Positions 24,766 through 64,000 of a DNA stretch of 64,000 nucleotides are shown here, in pieces. Source of the DNA: Aedes albopictus (lineage: Eukaryota > Arthropoda > Insecta > Diptera > Culicidae); contig NW_026917420.1 of the NCBI RefSeq assembly GCF_035046485.1, forward strand, positions 1-64,000, in the 5' to 3' direction. The translations under genes were made by a program, and so were the position numbers. Position 1 is the first letter of the stretch; the number at the start of each line of letters is the position of its first letter. The notes beneath the pieces were generated by a model. It saw only the letters and a list, made by a program, of their open reading frames with translations, was not told the DNA's origin and ran no database searches.

Positions 24766-26650
24766 ATTCAAGTCCGTTTCTCTTCATATTCAAGTGGTTC
24801 AGGTCTGATTCACTTAATATTGAATTGTTTCTGGTCTGATTCACTTTACATTCATGTCATTTAGATCTGATTCAAGTGATTCAGGTCTGATTCATTTCAT
24901 ATTCAAGTGATTCAGGTCTGATTCACTTCATATTCAAGTGTTTCAGCTCTAACTCACTTCATATTCGAAAATTTCAGGTCTAATTCACCTCATGGTTCAG
25001 GGATGATTCACTTCAAATTCAAGTGGTTCAGGTCTGTTTAACTTCATATTAAAGTGTTTCAGGTCTGATTCACTCCATATCTAGTGGTTCAGGTCTGATT
25101 CACTTCATATTAAACTGTTTCTGGTCTGATTCACTTCATATTCATGTCATTTAGGTCTGATTCACTTCATATTCAAGTCATTCAGGTCTGATTCACTTCA
25201 TATTCGAGAGGTTCAGGTCTGATTCACTTCATATTTAAGTTTTTCAGGTTTGATTCACTTCATATTCAAGTAATTCGGGTCTGATTCACATCATATTCAT
25301 GTCATTCAGGTTTGATTCACTTCAAATTTAAGTGATTCAGGTCTGTTTTACTTCATATTAAATTGTTTCAGGTCTGATACACTTCATATTCAAGTGATTC
25401 AGGTCTGATTCACTTCATATTTACATCATTCAGGGCTGATTCACTTCATGTTCATGTCAAGTGATTCAGGTCTGAATCTGAATATTCATATTTATATTCA
25501 TATTCATATTCAAGTGCTCAGGTCAGATTCACTGCGTATTCATGATATTCAGATCTGATTCACTCTTAATTCAAGTGATTAAGGTCTGATTCACTTCATA
25601 CTCAAATCATTAAGGTCTGATTCACTTCATATTCAAGTGGTTCAGGTCTGATTCACTTCATTTTGAAGAGTTTCTGGTGTGATTCACTTCATATTCATGT
25701 CATTCAAGTCTGATTCACATCAAATTCAAGTGAATCAGGTTTGCTTCACTTCAAATTTCTTGTGATTCAGGTCTGATTCACTTCATATTCAAGTGTTTCA
25801 GCTCTGATTCATTTCATACTCAAGTCATTCAGGTCTGATTCACTTCATTTTTAAGAGGTTCAGGTCTGATTTACTTCATATCCTAGTGTTTCAGCTCTGA
25901 TTCACTTCATACTCAAGTCATTAATGTCTGATTCACTTCATATTCAAGAGGTTCAGGTCTGATTCACTTCATATTCATGTCATTCAAGTCTGATTCACAT
26001 CAAATTCAATTGATTCAGGTCTGCTTCACTTCAAATTTCTTGTGATTCAGGTCTGATTCACTTCATATTCAAGTGTTTCAGCTCTGATTCACTTCATACT
26101 CAAGTCATTAGGTCTGATTCACTTCATATTCAAGAGGTGCAGGTCTGATTCACTTCATATTCATGTCATTCAAGTCTGATTCACATAAAATTCAAGTGAT
26201 TCAGGTCTGCTTCACTTCAAATTTCTTGTGATTCAGGTCTGATTCACTTCATATTCAAGTGTTTCAGCTCTGATTCACTTCATACTCAAGTCATTCAGGT
26301 CTGATTCACTTCATATTCAAGAGGTTCAGGTCTGATTCACTTCATATCCAAGTGTTTCCGCTCTGATTCACTTCATACTCAAGTCATTAATGTCTGATTC
26401 ACTTCATATTCAAGAGGTTCAGGTCTGCTTCACTTCCAATTCATGTCATTCAAGTCTGATTCACATCAAATTCAAGTGATTCAGGTCAGCTTCACTTCAA
26501 ATTTCTTGTGATTCAGGTCTGATTCACTTCATATTCAAGTGTTTCAGCTCTGATTCACTTCATACTCAAGCCATTAATGTCTGATTCACTTCATATTCAA
26601 GAGGTTCAGGTCTGATTCACTTCATATTCCAGTGCATCAAGTCTGAGTTA
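24766..26650. repeat. 31-bp minisatellite (GATTCACTTCATATTCAAGT...)n
   Basis: About 60 diverged copies of a 31-bp unit: GATTCACTTCATATTCAAGT plus GATTCAGGTCT. A distinctive variant, CTTCACTTCAAATTTCTTGT, recurs near 25745, 26024, 26212 and 26493, giving higher-order spacing of about 9, 6 and 9 units. It lies between the Beat-like exon and exon 1 of the ropporin-like gene. Confidence 0.93.
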
Positions 26651-27212
26651 GGATGTTAAGCCAAGCAGAAGAAGAAGAAGTAAATAGATTAACAACTATT
26701 TTAAACACATATCCTTATTTTGCTTGACTTATCCCGTGACATGGCCAAATAAAGTTATCAAATGAGTCTGTTTTCCGGAACAAACTAAATGCAGTTTATT
26801 CTTTGTCTAATGCAAGGACTAATGTCAACAACCTGCCGCCAACGGCAAACGATTCGTAACCAACGGCAACCGTATCATAGCAAAACCGCCCACGCGCATT
26901 CGCCGTCCTATCGTCGTCCTTGTTGAATGCAAAAAAAAAACACCACGAAAAACAAACCCCTAGCAATCCATGCTAACCGGACCGGCGCGGCGATGTATCG
27001 ATAACAGCCCGGGACGGGACGTCAGTATCGAATCCGATCCAATCGAGCCCAGTACAATTAGAAGTTCCTACGAATTCAAGCACAACAGAGCACTGTGCAG
27101 ATTGTGCCAGATCACTAGCTCACTTCTACCACGTTCTGATCCGTGTGGAGTCGAATAAGTTTTCCTTTGCCTGACCACCCGTCCGCCTGGTCACCTGGTC
27201 ACGCCGGTCGAC

Positions 27213-60447
<33,235 letters not shown>

Positions 60448-60491
60448 GAATAGGTCGGGGTATCAGATTTTATAGTTGTGTAATGATATTG

Positions 60492-60497
60492 AATAAA
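60492..60497 (+). terminator. Poly(A) signal of the ropporin-like gene
   Basis: AATAAA lies 45 bases after the TAA stop, as expected for a compact 3' UTR. A T-rich stretch follows about 30 bases downstream. Confidence 0.6.
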
Positions 60498-60528
60498 CAT
60501 GTGTTTTGAGTAAAGTCCATTCTTTTTA

Positions 60529-60606
60529 TTAATTATTTATTATTATTTATTATTATTTATTATTATTTATTATTATTTATTATTTATTAATTAATAATAT
60601 TAATTT
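60529..60606. repeat. (TTATTA/TTAT)n AT-rich microsatellite
   Basis: Alternating ATT and ATTT units just downstream of the poly(A) signal of the ropporin-like gene. Confidence 0.85.
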
Positions 60607-61689
60607 AATATTGAGAAAAAAGTAGGTCGAGGGTACATTTCTTTCTCCAGCTTTTTCATTTCATTATGATTGTAGACCATTCATCAAAAATATCCATTTC
60701 TCAATCGGAAACTCAGTACCGAGTCACGCTGCAAAAGAGCTGAACGGGAATTTCCATTCCAAGAAGCAACTGAAAATTCATCGTGCCTCATCATCTCTAG
60801 GTAGGTACCATGGCTATTATTGTTGTTCGAAATGTGTCGTCCCCATTATCTGGAGTGACGAGTACACATCGCCACCCGTTGCTTATCGGTAGAGCTCTTC
60901 TTTCAGAATATTCATTCACTGCTACTACGCAGAACATGGACGGTATGAATTCTCCCATCCATTGACTGACAAACAGAGCCGGCAGTGCCAAAAAACGCAA
61001 ACATGTAGTTAGTAACTTTCAGTAAGCTAAAGTTTAATTAAAATCCTGTAAACGAGGAATATCTTGTTGCAAAAAGATCCATAAGTACTGTTTTTGAAAT
61101 GATTCATAGTTCACACAAAACCATGAAAATAAAATTGCATGGAAAGAGTTCACCACTTACACTATTTAGCATAGAAATCCCATAAAACTTTTATTCATTT
61201 CATTTTTTTATTTCAATTTTATTTCAAGATAGTATTTTAACTGGTGCTTACATTCTAAAACTCTACTGAAACATAATTCCTTTAAAAGGGCTTAAGGTTC
61301 TTTTTCCCGTTCAACACTTATTTTAGAAGTTGTTACAAAACTTGAACATCCTACGAACGTCCCAATCCCGAAGCGAGCACTTCCCCAATTTGTGTTTTGG
61401 TATATCCATATGCCTGGGATAGAGTGTGCACACTTCTAGGGAAATCCGTCCATACATAGCTATAGCTACTGGGAACCATCGCCACCATCAGCTCTCCACA
61501 CATGAAAGGGGTGTTTATAGAATTTCATTAAACTGTTACAAACGCGTGGTGGTGAATGCACCGGTGCTGGTGCTTCCTAGCGTATGCATCATCGATAAGG
61601 GACGGACCCAGTGACGGTAGTCGAAAATTTCCCCAACCCTTCAACGGTAGCATCCCGGTTCCACGGCAGATAGGGACAGTGGTCTAGAA
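60607..61689. other. Downstream flank of the ropporin-like gene, no gene recognised
   Basis: Unique-looking sequence without a coding signal. Confidence 0.4.
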
Positions 61690-62300
61690 AGGCAGTGTAC
61701 AAAAAAGAAAAAAGAAAACAGAAGTAGCAAGCAGAATAGGAGAAAGGAGAGAGATAAGTGAATATAGTGAATGTCAAAATAAAGAACTCAAAGGGATGGT
61801 AGAGAATATAAAGAAGACAGAAAAATCATAGAAGATCAGAACATAGAAAATAATAAAAGATAGAAAAGACAAGTGAAGTCAGAAGAGACAAAGAATGCAA
61901 AAAACAGAGAAGATAGAGGAAATAGAGTTGAGGTCTAGTTGAAGTTGAGGTTGAGAATATAAAGTAAAAATAACAGAGAACACAACGAAGAACACATAAG
62001 AAACAAAAAGAACATTGAGCAAGTATGATAAAATATACAAATAACTGACTCAGAAGTTTAATTAAAATAAAGAGAGGAAAGACAGAATACACAAAAAAGT
62101 AGAAAACAAAGACGATAGAAAATACAGAAAAAAAATAAGTCACAGAGAATATGGAGCGAACGGTGAAGACAGAAAACAGAAAGGACAAATAAGACAGGAA
62201 GGACAGGGAAAACAGACAGGGAAAAGGAAGACATGGAGGCCAAATAACAAAAAGATCTGAGAAAGCAGGAAAAAAATGGTTGACAAAACGATGAAGATAG
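61690..62300. repeat. Purine-rich AGAAAACAGAAGA-type decayed repeat
   Basis: GAAGACAGAAAA, ATAGAAAAGACA and AACAGAGAAGAT words fill the plus strand. A related block lies at 62930-63240, on the other side of the nested MITEs. The long F/S/L-rich minus-strand frame (61826-62323) is a by-product. Confidence 0.6.
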
Positions 62301-62449
62301 AGATATTTACACGCCTGTATCACCTATAACTGTTTTGGGCCGACCATATGACAGCCACATACGTCACCACCAAGAGAGATGACATGGAATAAGTTGAAGA
62401 GCAGGGAATGGAAGCTGAAAATGAATAACAGACGGAGGGTAGAACATTA

Positions 62450-62893
62450 GGGCAGTTCAGACCTTAAAATTGTTAAAAATTCAAAGCTCCAATATGCTTA
62501 TTACAATCCTTGATGCAAAACTAGAGTCCTGTCAAATTTTCAGCCATTTCGGTGGTTATTTAAGGGGCTGTCCATAAACCACGTGGTCATTTTTTTGGGA
62601 CTTTTCAACCTCCCCCCCCCGCGTGGTCATTAGTCCATACAAAAATTTTAATTTCTCCATACAAAATGGTTATTGGCCGAACCCTTCCCCCCCCCCTAAT
62701 GACCACGTGGTTTATGGACAGCCCCTAATGGTGGCCCAAAAGCAAAATAGGTTTATATGGGAATTACTATGGAGAATTCTCTCCACAGTAATTCCCAATA
62801 AACATATTTGACAGGACTCTAGTTTGGCACCAAGGATTGTAATGATCAAATGGGAGCTTTGAATTTTTAACATGTTTAAAGTCTGAGCTGTCC
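62450..62893. mobile_element. TA-flanked long-TIR MITE hosting another MITE
   Basis: Ends GGGCAGTTCAGACCTTAAAA and, on the other strand, GGACAGCTCAGACTTTAAAC, next to TA on both sides (62448-62449 and 62894-62895). Inverted arms of about 90 to 100 bp share TTAAAAATTCAAAGCTCC and ACTAGAGTCCTGTCAAAT. The Harbinger-like MITE at 62564-62725 sits inside. Tc1/mariner-type by its TA target. Confidence 0.7.
62564..62725. mobile_element. PIF/Harbinger-like MITE, copy 4
   Basis: 162 bp with near-perfect ends GGGGCTGTCCATAAACCACG, flanked by TAA (62561-62563 and 62726-62728). It uses GTGGTC where the other copies have GTAGAC, so it is a subfamily variant. Nested in the larger MITE at 62450-62893. Confidence 0.75.
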
Positions 62894-63265
62894 TAGCAGA
62901 ACATGTAACACAAAAGATTGAAAATAAAATGTTGATGGATTGTAGAGAATAAGAAAATAGATTATGAAACAATTAAACAGGATATAGAAGACAGAGTATA
63001 TTGAACAAAACATAGAAATTTAAAGGTAGAAGGTAAAAAAAAGAAAAAGAAATTGAAGACAGAAAATGTAAGATAAAAGACAGAAGAAAGAAAACATAAA
63101 GCAGAAGATAAAAAAAAATGAAAACAGAAAATATAATAGAGACGGCCGAAATGGAATACAAAATAGGAATGATTGAAAACAGAGTTAAAAGAATTTGGGT
63201 AGAAGTCATAAAAAGGAAAAGAGAAAAAAAAAACAATAAATTTAATTTTTGAACTGACTTTTCTT

Positions 63266-63389
63266 AGTCTAGGGAAATTCAAAACGACTGGTTTTGTATT
63301 GCCCGATATTCCGGCCTTGTGTATTTGGCCTTTTTCAAGGCCGAAACGTCGGGCAATACAAAACCAGTCGTTTTGAATTTGCCTAGACT
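63266..63389. repeat. Foldback with GCCCGA/TCGGGC core
   Basis: Arms (63266-63306 and about 63348-63389) share AAATTCAAAACGACTGGTTT and TGTATTGCCCGA with their inverses. The centre is GGCCTTGTGTATTTGGCC followed by TTTTTCAAGGCCGAAACGTC. No ORF. Confidence 0.65.
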
Positions 63390-64000
63390 GGGGAAGCCAG
63401 TTCGAAGAATAAATCAATTTCCAGTCAAAATTCACGAAAAAACAATTAAAATGAATTGCTATCAGACTTTTTTATTCGCGTGGATTACATAGCTACACAA
63501 ATTTTCAAAAAAAAAAAAAATCGCATCTTGAAATGAATTCCAATGTTTAAAAAAAATGTGTACTCTTAATATTATTCGGCAATTTTCTTTTTGTGTACTT
63601 TAATCTCTTATTCCCTTGGATTTTTTTTAATTTGTGTTATTGATCGCCTAAAATTCTTGAAAAATATTGCGAATTCCTGTGGCAATTTCTTCAGGAGTTC
63701 CTCTTGTCACGCCTTTGGGAGTTTATTAAGAAATTTAATTGAAGTTTCATCTGTAATTTCTTACACACTAAATTTTAAATAACCAGGGAGGATAATTTCT
63801 GACGAAACTAGAACATCTGAAAACAGTTAAAATTGATTGTTTATCTTTTGTATACGTTTTTGACAGTGGGTGTTCGAAGCCTTAAGCTACCGAGGTCACC
63901 GTTTATGTTTTTTTTTTGATAATACCGAATATTTAATTCATGATTGAGCATGTAGCATTTTGATCGTAAATCCATTTCTTTGGAAATTTTTTCGGCAATC
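63390..64000. other. No recognisable gene
   Basis: AT-rich. The short decayed repeat at about 63650-63740 (TTCCTGTGGCAATTTC and similar) matches the style of 36400-37240. Confidence 0.4.

Noticed and set aside
24766..26650. CRISPR-like regular spacing
   Set aside because: The 31-bp units are contiguous and diverged with no spacers, and the context is eukaryotic; it is a minisatellite.

Overview
This is eukaryotic DNA, most likely from a culicine mosquito of the Aedes type. It has AT-rich intergenic DNA, one real gene with kilobase-scale introns, tRNA-derived SINEs, an R1-clade LINE, and a dense, nested load of miniature inverted-repeat elements and minisatellites. The species call is inference; no ribosomal or mitochondrial marker is present. 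There are no prokaryotic-style operons, CRISPR arrays or bacterial genes.

Two host genes can be supported. The main one is a plus-strand gene of at least seven coding exons between 27213 and 60447. Exons 1-5 encode a ropporin-1-like / radial-spoke RSP11-like protein with an RIIa docking domain. Exons 6-7 join in phase and add about 530 residues of acidic sequence I do not recognise, giving a predicted 719 residues. Intron 1 (about 19 kb) and intron 5 (about 11 kb) are full of transposons. The second gene is a single minus-strand exon at 23787-23920 resembling an immunoglobulin-domain exon of the Beaten path (Beat) family.

Layout: 1-1250 is unassigned AT-rich DNA. 1250-2450 is a decayed GAATTTCTGAAG-type repeat. 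2513-4163 is a 1.65-kb palindrome. 4535-4706 is a Harbinger-like MITE. 4730-5960 and 7495-7740 are decayed G-rich repeats. 6587-7197 is a piggyBac-like MITE. 8761-10780 is a composite inverted-repeat element. 13040-18480 is a 12-bp EcoRI-site minisatellite with decayed flanks. 19071-19960 is a TA-flanked element. 20893-22735 is an 11-bp minisatellite holding a foldback insertion. 24766-26650 is a 31-bp minisatellite.

Intron 1 holds a hAT MITE (27808-28235), a minisatellite-ended element (29983-33130) with nested pogo-like, Harbinger-like and SINE insertions, and a broken Jockey/CR1-type LINE (34366-36380) that itself contains a Helitron and another insertion. It also holds a second SINE, an LTR-like promoter, a second minisatellite-ended element, a decayed RT relic, a perfect 69-bp foldback and a second Helitron.

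Intron 5 holds the most striking element. It is an apparently full-length two-ORF R1-clade retrotransposon (48601-54540) sitting between blocks of the tetranucleotide (ACAG)n. The downstream block is a visually perfect 1.5-kb array, followed by a pogo-like MITE and a rearranged partial copy of the same LINE. After the gene's poly(A) signal (60492) come purine-rich decayed repeats, a MITE nested in a MITE, and a further foldback.
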